DNA from: Lentisalinibacter sp964427415
Lineage (GTDB): Bacteria > Pseudomonadota > Gammaproteobacteria > Steroidobacterales > Woeseiaceae
Length of the DNA: 64,000 bases
Direction: 5' to 3'
Assembly (NCBI GenBank): GCA_964427415.1
Contig: CAYRUH010000012.1
Span: forward strand, 1 to 64,000
The translations under genes were made by a program, and so were the position numbers. The notes under the pieces are model-generated. The model was not told the DNA's origin and searched no databases. It saw nothing but the letters and a program-made list of their open reading frames with translations. Positions 55,429 through 64,000 of this stretch are shown piece after piece; the first letter of the stretch is position 1, and each line of letters opens with the position of its first letter.

Positions 55429-57633
55429 GTGCTGAGAGTCGCCATCAGGGCGCCGCTGTCCCGCTTGTTCGACTACCTGCCGCCCGCCGGCATCGACGCC
55501 GCCGCTCTGCGCCGCGGCGTCCGGCTGAAGGTGCCCTTCGGGCGTAGTCAGCGCATCGGCCTGCTCTGGGACACGGCAGCGGAGAGCGAGCTGCCGCATG
55601 CACGGCTGCGCCGCGTCGCCGCCGTGCTGGACGAGGAACCCGTTGTGGACGCCGGCCTGGCCTGGCTGATCGACTTCGCCGCCGGCTACTACCACCATCC
55701 GGTGGGCGAGGTGGTGGCCGCGGCGCTGCCGGCACTGCTGCGCGAGGGCCGCAGCCTGCATCGCATCGAGTCCCTCTGGCACCTGACAGCCGAGGGAGCG
55801 GCGACCGACGCCGCGGCGGCGGCCCGGCGGGCACCGCGGCAGGCGGAACTCCTGGCCGCGCTGGCCGCGGCCCCGTCCGGGGGACTCACCGCCGCAGAGC
55901 TGGACCGGCGCTGCCCGGCCTGGCGGCGCGTCCGCAAGGCCCTGGAACAAAAAGGCCTGATCGAAAGCTGCGAGCGGCAGGTGGACGCAGCTGCGCAGAC
56001 CGGGGCGGCCGAAGCGGAGCCGGCGCACGCGGTAAATCTGAATGAAGACCAGCGCGCCGCGGTGGAGACGGCAACGGCGTCGGACGGTTACTCGGCGACC
56101 CTGGTCGACGGCGTCACCGGCAGCGGCAAGACGGAGGTCTACCTGGCGCTGATCGAGCGCACCCTGGTCCGCGGCCGCCAGGCGCTGGTGCTGGTGCCGG
56201 AGATCGGCCTGACACCCCAGCTGATGGATCGTTTCGCCGAGCGGCTGGGTCGAAGGCCGGTGATCCTGCACAGCGGGCTCGGCAATACCGACAGGCTGGC
56301 CGCCTGGCGCGATGCCCGCGGCGGCGCGGCGGGCGTGGTGGTGGGCACCCGCTCGGCCGTGTTCACGCCACTCGCGCGGCCGGGGCTGATCATCGTCGAC
56401 GAGGAGCACGATCCGTCCCTGAAGCAGCAGGAGGGTTTCCGCTATTCGGCCCGGGACCTGGCTGTGGCACGCGCGCGGCACGAAGACGTGGCAGTGGTGC
56501 TCGGTTCGGCGACCCCGTCGCTGGACTCCCTCGCCAACGTGGAGCGAGGCCTGTACCGGCGGGTGGAGCTGCCGCGCCGGGCCGGCGGGGCGGCACCGCC
56601 AGCGCTGCGACTGGTGGATCTTGGGCGTCATCCGCCCGTCGACGGGCTGTCGGCACCACTGATCGATGCCATCGAGCGCCATCTCGGCGAAGGGGGCCAG
56701 GTGCTGCTCTATCTGAACCGCCGCGGCTACGCGCCGACGCTGCTCTGCCGGGACTGCGGCCATATCGCCGAGTGCCGCCGCTGCGATGCCCGCATGACGC
56801 TGCATGCGGGCGATCAGCGCCTGCGCTGCCATCACTGCGGCAGCGAACGGCCGGTGGATACGAGCTGCCCGGCCTGCGGCGGCACCGTGACCGCCCTGGG
56901 ACGGGGCACCGAGCGGGTGGAAGAAGCGGTGCACGGCCGTTTCGCGGGCTACCGGGTCAGCCGCATCGACAGCGACAGCACCCAGCGGAAGGGCAGCATG
57001 GAGAGCGCGCTGGACGACGCCCGCAGCGGCCGGGCGCAGATCCTGGTGGGCACCCAGATGCTCTCCAAGGGCCATCATTTTCCGCGCCTGACCCTGGTGG
57101 GCGTGCTGAACGCCGATCAGGGCCTGTTCGGCAGCGATTTCCGCAGCGCCGAGCGGCTGGCCCAGACCCTGCTGCAGGTGGCCGGCCGGGCCGGACGGGC
57201 AGAGCGGGCCGGCGAGGTGCTGATCCAGTCCGACTTCCCGCAGCACCCGCTGTTGCAGCGACTGGTGCACGAAGGTTATGGGAACTTCGCCCGGGCCGCG
57301 CTGGACGAGCGTCGCGAAAGCGGCTGGCCGCCGTATTCGCGCATCGCCCTGCTGCGGGCCTCCGCCACCCGCCCGGAGGCGGCGATGGCGTTCCTGCGCG
57401 AGATGAAATCCGCCCTCGCCGGGGGCGCCGGCGCCGAGGTGCGCCTGCTGGGGCCCGTGGCTGCGCCGCTGGCGCGTCGCGCGGGCCGCTATCGATGCCA
57501 ATTGTTATTGCAGAGCGCCGAACGGGCCCCGCTGCATCGCCTGCTGGCCCGGCTGCGGGAGCAGGCGGAGCAGGCGCCCGGCGCGAGCCGGGTGCGGTGG
57601 TCGCTGGACGTCGATCCCATCGAGCTTTTCTGA
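55429..57633 (+). CDS. priA: Primosomal protein N' (replication restart helicase PriA)
   Basis: A 734-residue 3'-5' helicase that reloads the replisome at stalled forks. The N-terminal DNA-binding domain (LRVAIRAPLSRLFDYLPP), Walker A GVTGSGKTEV, the DEEH box, and the zinc-binding cysteines (CRDC, CRRC, CHHC and CPAC) are present, as is the helicase C-terminal part LQVAGRAGRAERAGEV. The GTG at 55429 gives the family length (E. coli 732); a TTG at 55387 would add 14 residues and lacks a ribosome site. Confidence 0.94.
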   Translation: MLRVAIRAPLSRLFDYLPPAGIDAAALRRGVRLKVPFGRSQRIGLLWDTAAESELPHARLRRVAAVLDEEPVVDAGLAWLIDFAAGYYHHPVGEVVAAALPALLREGRSLHRIESLWHLTAEGAATDAAAAARRAPRQAELLAALAAAPSGGLTAAELDRRCPAWRRVRKALEQKGLIESCERQVDAAAQTGAAEAEPAHAVNLNEDQRAAVETATASDGYSATLVDGVTGSGKTEVYLALIERTLVRGRQALVLVPEIGLTPQLMDRFAERLGRRPVILHSGLGNTDRLAAWRDARGGAAGVVVGTRSAVFTPLARPGLIIVDEEHDPSLKQQEGFRYSARDLAVARARHEDVAVVLGSATPSLDSLANVERGLYRRVELPRRAGGAAPPALRLVDLGRHPPVDGLSAPLIDAIERHLGEGGQVLLYLNRRGYAPTLLCRDCGHIAECRRCDARMTLHAGDQRLRCHHCGSERPVDTSCPACGGTVTALGRGTERVEEAVHGRFAGYRVSRIDSDSTQRKGSMESALDDARSGRAQILVGTQMLSKGHHFPRLTLVGVLNADQGLFGSDFRSAERLAQTLLQVAGRAGRAERAGEVLIQSDFPQHPLLQRLVHEGYGNFARAALDERRESGWPPYSRIALLRASATRPEAAMAFLREMKSALAGGAGAEVRLLGPVAAPLARRAGRYRCQLLLQSAERAPLHRLLARLREQAEQAPGASRVRWSLDVDPIELF

Positions 57634-57741
57634 TCGGGCTTTTCTGATCGGGCTATTCTGACCGCCGCCGGATGCGGGACGGCACCGTGAACGGGTAGTA
57701 TTGCGCCTCGCATTTTCTCGCTTTGCTCCCGGGGACCGGAC

Positions 57742-59490
57742 TTGAAAGAAACCATCGCCAGACTGGTCGAAGCGGCGCTCGCCGCGCGGCCCGAGATCGC
57801 CGATGAGGTGGAGCTCGCGAGCGTCGGCGCGGACGTCGAGCGCGCCCGTGATCCCCGCCACGGCGACTTCGCCACCAACGTCGCCCTGCGGCTCGCCAAG
57901 AGCCTCGGCCGCAATCCCCGGGAACTCGCCGCCGACATCATCGCCGGCGTGCCGGAATCCGAGCTGGTGGAGGAGGTGTCGGTCGCCGGCCCCGGCTTCA
58001 TCAACTTCCGCCTGAGCCGGACGGCGCTGCGGCGCGAGATCGCCCGCGTACTCGCCGAGGGTCGCTGCTACGGGCGCCGGGAGAAGCGCGGCGGACCCCG
58101 CGTCATGGTGGAGTTCGTCTCCGCCAACCCGACGGGTCCCCTGCACGTCGGACACGGCCGGCACGCGAGCTACGGCGCCACGGTGGCCAACCTGCTGGAG
58201 GCCGCGGGCTATCCTGTGCACCGCGAGTATTACGTGAACGACGCCGGCCGGCAGATGGAGATTCTCGCCGTCAGCGTCTGGCTGCGCTACCTCGGCCTGC
58301 ACGGCGAGACGCTGCCATTCCCGGCCGCGGGCTACCGGGGCGACTACATCGTGGACATCGCCCGGGAGCTGCCTGCGGAACGCTTCATGGCCGGTGCTGC
58401 GGAGGTGCTCAGCGACCTGCCGGAGGATGCACCCGACGGCGACAAGGAGGCGCGCATCGACGCGCTGATCGCGCGCGCCCAGACCCTGCTTGAGGACGAT
58501 GGCTTCGACACCGTGCGACAGCACGCGCTCGCCAGCATCCTGGACGACATCCGTGACGACCTCGCCGGCTTCGGCGTGGAATTCGACACCTGGTTCTCCG
58601 AGGCCAGCCTCACCGAGGAGGGCGTCATCGACGAGGCGCTGGAGCGGGCGCGCGAACGCGGCATGCTCTACGAGCGCGACGGCGCCGTCTGGTTCCGGGC
58701 CACCGACTACGGCGACGAGAAGGACCGGGTCGTGGTCCGGGAAAACGGCAAGAAGACCTATTTCGCAAGCGACATCGCCTACCACTACGGCAAACGCCAG
58801 CGCGGCCACGACCTGCTGCTGGACGTGCTCGGCGCGGACCACCACGGCTACATCGCCCGCGTGCGGGCCGGGCTGGAGGCGATGGGCGAGCCGGGAGACT
58901 CGCTGGAGGTGCGCCTGGTGCAATTCGTCGCGCTGTACCGCGGCGGCGAGAAGATGCAGATGTCCACCCGCTCCGGCGAATTCGTAACGCTGCGCGAGCT
59001 GCGCGAGGAGGTGGGCAACGACGCCGCGCGCCTGTTCTACGTGATGCGCTCCAACGACCAGCACCTGGACTTCGACCTGGAGCTGGCGAAGTCGAGTTCC
59101 AACGAGAATCCCGTGTACTACATCCAGTACGCCCACGCGCGGGTGGCCAGCGTCATGCGCCAGCTCGAAGACAAGGGGCTCGCCTGGAACCGGGAGCAGG
59201 GGGTGGCCTCGCTCGATCGGCTGAGCGAAGACCAGGAGAGCGCGCTGATCGCGACGCTCACCCGCTTCCCCGAGGTGATCGAGGCGGCGGCGGAGAAGCG
59301 CGCGCCGCAGACGCTCGTGTTCTATCTGCGGGACCTGGCCAACGAGTTCCACACCTATTACAACGCCCACACCTTCATCGTCGACGACGAGGCGCTGAGG
59401 AACGCGCGGCTCACGCTGGTGCTGGCCGCGCGGCAGGTCATCGCCAACGGCCTCGGCCTGCTGGGCGTCTCCGCGCCCGACTCGATGTAG
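57742..59490 (+). CDS. argS: Arginyl-tRNA synthetase
   Basis: A 582-residue class I synthetase. The N-terminal Add-1 domain (residues 1-110) is followed by the catalytic domain with the HIGH-type motif SANPTGPLHVGHGRH and the KMSKS-equivalent region KMQMSTRSGEFV (many ArgRS lack the second Lys), then the anticodon-binding DALR domain ending in a C-terminal Met. The start is TTG at 57742 with GGGGA upstream. A SPOR-domain gene follows two bases later. Confidence 0.95.
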   Translation: MKETIARLVEAALAARPEIADEVELASVGADVERARDPRHGDFATNVALRLAKSLGRNPRELAADIIAGVPESELVEEVSVAGPGFINFRLSRTALRREIARVLAEGRCYGRREKRGGPRVMVEFVSANPTGPLHVGHGRHASYGATVANLLEAAGYPVHREYYVNDAGRQMEILAVSVWLRYLGLHGETLPFPAAGYRGDYIVDIARELPAERFMAGAAEVLSDLPEDAPDGDKEARIDALIARAQTLLEDDGFDTVRQHALASILDDIRDDLAGFGVEFDTWFSEASLTEEGVIDEALERARERGMLYERDGAVWFRATDYGDEKDRVVVRENGKKTYFASDIAYHYGKRQRGHDLLLDVLGADHHGYIARVRAGLEAMGEPGDSLEVRLVQFVALYRGGEKMQMSTRSGEFVTLRELREEVGNDAARLFYVMRSNDQHLDFDLELAKSSSNENPVYYIQYAHARVASVMRQLEDKGLAWNREQGVASLDRLSEDQESALIATLTRFPEVIEAAAEKRAPQTLVFYLRDLANEFHTYYNAHTFIVDDEALRNARLTLVLAARQVIANGLGLLGVSAPDSM

Positions 59491-59492
59491 CC

Positions 59493-60080
59493 ATGGCACA
59501 GCAACGGCGGAAGACAAAGCGCCGCAGCTCCCGTGGCCACCGCAGCCAGCAGGCACCCGGCTGGCTGTGGATGCTGTTCGGGCTCGCAATCGGTCTCTCG
59601 GTGGCGGCCGCCGTCTGGATGAGCGGCCGGGACGAGCCGGCAGCGCAGCCCCGGCCGCGGGAGGCCGCGAGTCTCCGGGAGGAAGAGAAGGCGCCCCGGC
59701 CGGAACCGACGCGGGTGGAGACGCCGGCCGCCGGCGAGTCCCGTTTCGACTTCTACGAGATGCTGCCGCGCTTCGAGGTGGTGGTACCCGAGGAGGAGCC
59801 TCATGCCCGCCCGGACAACCGCCCGGATCTCCCGACCGAGCCCGGCACCTACGTGCTGCAGGCCGGTTCGTTCAGCGCCTACGAGGATGCCGACCGCATG
59901 AAGGCGCGGCTCGCGCTGCAGGGCATCCCGTCGCGTATCCAGCGCGTTGCCATCGACGAGCGCACCTATCACCGGGTGCGCATCGGCCCGGTCTCCGACA
60001 TGGACGAGCTCGACGATCTGCGCCGCCGGTTGCGGGAGGCGAAGATCGAGGTGCTGATGATCCGCGTGCCGCAGCAATGA
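59493..60080 (+). CDS. SPOR domain protein (FtsN-like)
   Basis: A 195-residue single-pass membrane protein: basic cytosolic N-terminus (AQQRRKTKRRSSRGHRSQQ), one membrane segment (about 23-43), a Pro/Glu-rich linker, and a C-terminal SPOR domain (about 118-190, TYVLQAGSFSAYEDADRMKA and HRVRIGPVSD). SPOR domains bind denuded glycan strands at the septum. The argS-SPOR order is conserved in gammaproteobacteria and this protein is often annotated as FtsN; the essential FtsN segment cannot be verified here. Next gene overlaps by four bases. Confidence 0.85.
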   Translation: MAQQRRKTKRRSSRGHRSQQAPGWLWMLFGLAIGLSVAAAVWMSGRDEPAAQPRPREAASLREEEKAPRPEPTRVETPAAGESRFDFYEMLPRFEVVVPEEEPHARPDNRPDLPTEPGTYVLQAGSFSAYEDADRMKARLALQGIPSRIQRVAIDERTYHRVRIGPVSDMDELDDLRRRLREAKIEVLMIRVPQQ

Positions 60081-61288
60081 GGACCCACCCGGCGATCGTT
60101 GCGGCAGTGTTGTGCGCCTGCCTGGCCGGCTGCGCGACGGCACCGCGATCCGGAGCGTCGGCACCGGCACCGTCGCCCGCCGAGGCGGCGCGGCAGGAAA
60201 CGCCTGTCGCCGCGCCGGCCGCATCGGCCGCGCCAACGCCGACCAAGCCACCGCCCGGGCCGGATCTGTCGACGCTGCGCATCACCGTCGCCACCGTCGG
60301 CGACGTCATGATCGGTACCGACTATCCCGATAACCGGCTGCCCGACGACGATGCCCTGGGCTTTTTCGACGGCGTGGCGGGCGTGCTGCAGCAGGCCGAT
60401 CTCACCATCGGCAACCTGGAGGGTGTGCTGCTCGACGGCGGCGAGCCCGCCAAGCAGTGCAAGGATCCGTCGGCCTGCTGGCTGTTTCGCTCCCCCAGCC
60501 GCTACGCCGCCGTGTACCGGGACGCGGGCTTCGACGCCCTTAGCCTCGCCAACAATCACGCCCGGGATTTCGGCGAGGAAGGCCGGCATGCGAGCATGGC
60601 CGCGCTCGATGCGGCAGGGATTCGCCACTCCGGACGCGAGGGCACGACGGCCAGCTTGGAGATGGGCGGCATCCGGGTGGGCTTCGTCGCCTTCTCCGGC
60701 ACACGAGGCGCGAATCCCATGCTGAACGAGGAGGCGGCCACGGCCATGGTGGCCGACCTCGCCGCAGCGCACGACGTGGTCATCGTCTCGTTCCATGGCG
60801 GTGCCGAGGGGCTCGACGCGCTGCGCCTGCCCTTCGCGGAGGAGGAATACTACGGCGAGCCCCGCGGAGACGTGGTGGCCTTCGGGCGGGCCATGGTGGA
60901 TGCGGGCGCCGATCTGGTGTTCGGCCACGGCCCGCACGTGGTGCGTGCACTGGAGCGCTACCGGGGACGCATCGTCGCCTACAGCCTCGGCAATTTCGCC
61001 ACCTACTACGGCATCAGCGTCGCCGGCCTGAAGGGCGTCGCACCGATACTCGTTACCACGCTGGACGGCAACGGCGAATTCGTCGAGGGGAGGGTGGTAT
61101 CCACGCGGCAGATACGTCCGTCAGGCCCCACCATCGACCCGGCGGGAGAGGCGCTGGCACTGATGGCCCGCCTGTCGCGGCAGGACTTCGGCAACCCGGG
61201 CGTGCGCTTCGAGACGGACGGACGGCTGCTGCCGGTCGAGCGGCCGGCGCCGGGAATCCATCCGCCACCCGAGGCGGCTCCGCAATAG
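60077..61288 (+). CDS. CapA family lipoprotein (PGA_cap metallophosphatase fold)
   Basis: A 403-residue predicted lipoprotein (lipobox CLAGC, Cys19) with a Pro/Ala-rich linker to about residue 70 and a CapA domain. Motifs are VATVGDVMIGTDYP, TIGNLEGVLLDG, ANNHARDFGEEG, VSFHGGAEG and FGHGPHVVRALE, the metal-binding pattern of the poly-gamma-glutamate capsule synthesis family. No pgsBC genes adjoin, so a capsule role is not supported; it may act on a cell wall or phosphate substrate. It overlaps the SPOR gene by four bases. Confidence 0.85.
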   Translation: MRTHPAIVAAVLCACLAGCATAPRSGASAPAPSPAEAARQETPVAAPAASAAPTPTKPPPGPDLSTLRITVATVGDVMIGTDYPDNRLPDDDALGFFDGVAGVLQQADLTIGNLEGVLLDGGEPAKQCKDPSACWLFRSPSRYAAVYRDAGFDALSLANNHARDFGEEGRHASMAALDAAGIRHSGREGTTASLEMGGIRVGFVAFSGTRGANPMLNEEAATAMVADLAAAHDVVIVSFHGGAEGLDALRLPFAEEEYYGEPRGDVVAFGRAMVDAGADLVFGHGPHVVRALERYRGRIVAYSLGNFATYYGISVAGLKGVAPILVTTLDGNGEFVEGRVVSTRQIRPSGPTIDPAGEALALMARLSRQDFGNPGVRFETDGRLLPVERPAPGIHPPPEAAPQ

Positions 61289-61294
61289 ACGGCG

Positions 61295-62665
61295 TCAGTC
61301 GTCGCCGCCGGCCTGCCGGAAATCCACGCCCAGCGCGCGCAGCTTGCGATAGAGATGGGTGCGCTCCATGCCCACCCGCTGGGCGAGCTTGCCCACCTTG
61401 CCGTTGCACAGGATCAGCTGCTCCGTGAGATAGGCACGCTCGAACGCCTCCCGGGCCTCGCGCAACGGCAGCGCCAGGAGATCCTGCTTCACCAGCGGCT
61501 CGTCGTCCGGCGCCTCGCCCTTCAGCTCGCTCTCGATCTCCGACAAGGACACTTCCTCGTCGCCGCCGTTGATCAGCACCCGGTGCACGAGGTTCTTCAG
61601 TTCCCGAACGTTGTCCGGCCACGGGTAGTTGCGCAGCCGGTTCTGTGCCGCGACGCCAAAGCGCCGGAACGGCAGGCCTTCCGCGTCCACCAGCTTCTCC
61701 GCGTAGTAGCGCAGCAACTCGGGCACGTCCTCGGCATACTCGCGCAGCGGCGGCACCCGCAGGGCGAGCACGTTAAGGTGAGTGAGCAGGTCGCGGCGCA
61801 GCTTGCCCTGCTCCAGCAGCCGTTCGTAGTCCTGGGGCAGCGACGCCATGATGCGAGCCGTCAGCGGCACCGCCTCGCGGCCGCCCCGGCGCAGATAGCT
61901 GCCCTGCTCCAGCGCGCTGGCCAGCAGTGTCTGGGCGGCGGCGCTGGCGTCGCTGAGCTCGTTGACGAACAGGATGCCGCCCGCCGCACGATCCAGCAGG
62001 CCCTCCCGGACCGCGCCGTCCTCCTCGCTGCCGTAGAGCTGTGCCTCGGCGTTGTCCTCGGTGAGCGAGCCGCCCGGCACGCTCACGTATTCAGCGGCAA
62101 CCCGGGGGCCGACGGAATGGATGTAGCGGGCGAACGCCTCCCTTCCGGAACCGGACTCGCCGATCAAAATCATCGCAGCGTCATGCGCGGCGAACTTGCG
62201 GGCCTGCTCGCGCAGGTTCCGTACGGCCTCGCTCTTGCCAACGGGCGCGAGCGGTGAGAGCAGCTGGCGCATCTGCTGGGGCTCGCTCTTGCGCCCCGCC
62301 TCCAGCGCCCGCTCCACCGTGTGCAGCAGCTTCGACAGGGACAGCGGCTTCTCGATGAAGTCGAACGCACCGAGCCGTGTCGCCTCCACGGCCGTGTCCA
62401 CCGTGCCATGGCCGGACATGATCACCACCGGGCACTGCCGGGTGTCGGGCTGCTGGGTCCACTCCTTCAGGAGCGTGATGCCGTCGGTGTCCGGCATCCA
62501 CACATCCAGCAGCACCAGGTCGTGGCGATCGGCCTGCCGGGCCTCGCGGGCCTCGACGGCATCGGCGGCCACCGTGACCTCGTAACCTTCGTCAGAGAGG
62601 ATCTCCCTGATCAGGGACCGGATGTCCGACTCGTCGTCGACGACGAGGATGTGTTCGCCACTCAT
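61295..62665 (-). CDS. ntrX: NtrX-type response regulator with degenerate AAA+ domain
   Basis: A 456-residue NtrC-family regulator. The receiver domain is normal, with phospho-acceptor Asp54 (LVLLDVWMPDTDG) and Lys106 (EKPLS). The central AAA+ region is altered: the Walker A Lys is Arg175 (GESGSGRE), the Walker B Asp is Asn235 (GGILFVNEL), and the GAFTGA loop that contacts sigma-54 is missing. The C-terminal Fis-type helix-turn-helix (NGKVGKLAQRVGMERTHLYRK) is intact. It therefore may bind DNA without activating sigma-54. It is overlapped by four bases with the kinase gene upstream. Confidence 0.88.
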   Translation of the reverse strand: MSGEHILVVDDESDIRSLIREILSDEGYEVTVAADAVEAREARQADRHDLVLLDVWMPDTDGITLLKEWTQQPDTRQCPVVIMSGHGTVDTAVEATRLGAFDFIEKPLSLSKLLHTVERALEAGRKSEPQQMRQLLSPLAPVGKSEAVRNLREQARKFAAHDAAMILIGESGSGREAFARYIHSVGPRVAAEYVSVPGGSLTEDNAEAQLYGSEEDGAVREGLLDRAAGGILFVNELSDASAAAQTLLASALEQGSYLRRGGREAVPLTARIMASLPQDYERLLEQGKLRRDLLTHLNVLALRVPPLREYAEDVPELLRYYAEKLVDAEGLPFRRFGVAAQNRLRNYPWPDNVRELKNLVHRVLINGGDEEVSLSEIESELKGEAPDDEPLVKQDLLALPLREAREAFERAYLTEQLILCNGKVGKLAQRVGMERTHLYRKLRALGVDFRQAGGDD

Positions 62666-64000
62666 ACCCTCTCTCTCCGTTTGTCACCGCGCTCGCCCCG
62701 CCGCGGCATCGACGTCAGCATCGCCTCTCGGCCCGACTCGTCAACGGGCAGCGAGATCCGTATCCTCGCTCCGCCGCTAGGGCGGTTCTCGGCCCGGATG
62801 CTGCCGGCATGTTCTTCCACCAGCTTCTTCACGATCGCCAGCCCGAGGCCGGTGCCCTTGGGTTTGGAGGTCACGTAGGGATCGAACACCTGTTCCACCG
62901 GTCCCGCCTGGAAGCCCGGGCCGTTATCCTCGACCGTGATGGTGGCCACCTTCGCCCCTTTTTGCTCCTCCGCGCGCGTAATGATATCGATTCTGCCGCC
63001 TTCCTGCCCTTCCAGCGCCTCCACGGCGTTGCGGGCGAGGTTGTGCAGGATCTGGCGCACCCGGCCGGCGTCCGCATCGATAAGCGGCAGGGCCGTGTCC
63101 AGGTCCAGCGTGATATCCACGGCCGTGTCCTGGGCGCGGTAGAGATCGATCACTTCCCGCACGAGCTTGTTCAGGTCGAAACGGGTCATGTCCATGTCCG
63201 GCGCGCGGGCGTATTCGGAGAAGGCGTTCACCATCTCCTTCATCGCCTCCACCTGCTGCACGATAGTGTGGGTCGCGCGGTCGAGTATCTGCGCCTCGCC
63301 CGGGGGCATCTGCCGCAGGTACTTCTGCCGCAGCCGCTCGGCGGAGAGCTGGATGGGCGTGAGCGGGTTCTTGATTTCGTGGGCGAGGCGACGCGCCACC
63401 TCGCCCCAGGCCGCGTCCCGCTGGGCCTGCAGCAGCGCGGTGATGTCGTCGAACACGACCACGAAACCGGCCGTATGGCCGTCCTCGGCCGGCAGCGCCG
63501 TGCAGGCACAGGTGAGCACGCGCCGGCCGACTTCGCCGCGCAGCACGATCTGCTCCCGCCATTCCGTCTCGCCGGCGGCGAGATGCACCCGGGCCATGTC
63601 CACGAACTGCTCCAGCAGCGGCTGCCCTGCGGCGACCTCCGGCAGCAGTTCGCCGATGCGGCTCTCGAGGTCCACGCCCAGGATGGCGCCCGCAGCCTGG
63701 TTGGCCGTGCGGATGCACAGGTCCGACTCCAGCGATACCACGCCGGTGGACAGCCGCGCCAGGATGACCTCCAGGTTGGCGCGCTCCGCCTCAACCTGGG
63801 CCTGGCTGTCCCGCGCCGTCTCCCGGGCCGCCGCCAGCCGGCGTGTCATGTCGTTGAAGGAGTTCACGAGGAATCCGATCTCGTCCCTGGACGGCGTCGG
63901 CAACTGGGTGTCGAAGTCACCCGCCGCCACGGCCCGCGTGCCGGCCACCAGCTGCTGGATGGGCGCCACCAGCCGCCGGGAGAAGAAGAAGGCGCCGTAG
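62662..64000 (-). CDS. ntrY: NtrY-type sensor histidine kinase, 5' end beyond the window
   Basis: The C-terminal 445 or so residues of a membrane kinase. The first visible part YGAFFFSRRLVAPIQQ is the end of a membrane segment and the start of HAMP (RDEIGFLVNSFNDMTRRL), then a PAS domain (about 63400-63750), the H-box RRLAHEIKNPLTPIQL and a HATPase domain (NLARNAVEAL, GTGLGLAIVKKLV). The frame is open to the right edge, so the N-terminal periplasmic or membrane part is outside. Its TGA overlaps the ntrX ATG. Confidence 0.92.
   Translation of the reverse strand, partial: YGAFFFSRRLVAPIQQLVAGTRAVAAGDFDTQLPTPSRDEIGFLVNSFNDMTRRLAAARETARDSQAQVEAERANLEVILARLSTGVVSLESDLCIRTANQAAGAILGVDLESRIGELLPEVAAGQPLLEQFVDMARVHLAAGETEWREQIVLRGEVGRRVLTCACTALPAEDGHTAGFVVVFDDITALLQAQRDAAWGEVARRLAHEIKNPLTPIQLSAERLRQKYLRQMPPGEAQILDRATHTIVQQVEAMKEMVNAFSEYARAPDMDMTRFDLNKLVREVIDLYRAQDTAVDITLDLDTALPLIDADAGRVRQILHNLARNAVEALEGQEGGRIDIITRAEEQKGAKVATITVEDNGPGFQAGPVEQVFDPYVTSKPKGTGLGLAIVKKLVEEHAGSIRAENRPSGGARIRISLPVDESGREAMLTSMPRRGERGDKRRERV

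Overview
The window is a GC-rich stretch (roughly two thirds G+C by eye) of a chromosomal scaffold from a gammaproteobacterium. The evidence is gene order and family content: divergent rsmD/ftsY, ftsY-ftsE-ftsX followed by rpoH, dut-coaBC facing radC-rpmB-rpmG, mutM-coaD, gltBD, and an NtrY/NtrX-type pair. The marine-type dedicated sortase system, LEA-like lipoproteins and a Na+/alanine-type symporter fit a free-living, possibly halophilic or marine species; the exact lineage cannot be fixed from the sequence alone. I see no tRNA, rRNA, CRISPR array, insertion sequence or prophage. One run of exactly 100 N (48297-48396) is an assembly gap inside a gene.

Layout. 1-10 kb: a DUF4397 lipoprotein, trmB, MarC-family protein, small soluble proteins, an AmpG-like transporter, exonuclease III, pyrE, dut and coaBC. 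10-22 kb: radC, rpmB-rpmG, a pair of unknown secreted proteins, a fatty acid desaturase, mutM, coaD-rsmD, ftsYEX, an inserted TetR gene, rpoH under a CIRCE element, and an OmpA-like lipoprotein. 22-28 kb: glutaryl-CoA dehydrogenase, two MATE exporters, SRPBCC and NUDIX proteins. 28-34 kb: a complete dedicated sortase island (class GN sortase, VIT/vWA LPxTG-type substrate, response regulator, histidine kinase). 34-40 kb: gltBD. 40-48 kb: three lipoproteins (two LEA-like), DUF924, a third MATE exporter, thiolase, AGCS symporter, epoxide hydrolase. 48-55 kb: gap, hemH, VOC protein, a fructosamine kinase/flap nuclease/HNH group, and an ECF sigma factor operon. 55-64 kb: priA, argS-SPOR-CapA, and NtrX/NtrY running off the right edge.

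How the genes work together. Most of the window is compact housekeeping DNA with overlapping start/stop codons (coaD-rsmD, ftsY-E-X, SRPBCC-NUDIX, the sigma operon, ntrYX) and several convergent pairs whose stop codons overlap on opposite strands. The accessory interest lies in regulation and the cell surface: a CIRCE operator over the probable rpoH promoter (HrcA control of sigma-32), a sortase anchoring one dedicated substrate under its own two-component system whose kinase carries a CBM9-like sensor domain, a four-gene ECF sigma operon headed by a 15-codon leader ORF coupled to the sigma start, and an NtrX-type regulator that has lost the residues needed for ATP hydrolysis and sigma-54 contact.

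Start codons were chosen from ribosome binding sites and family length; several genes begin with GTG or TTG. Bases 1-144 hold no gene that I can support.
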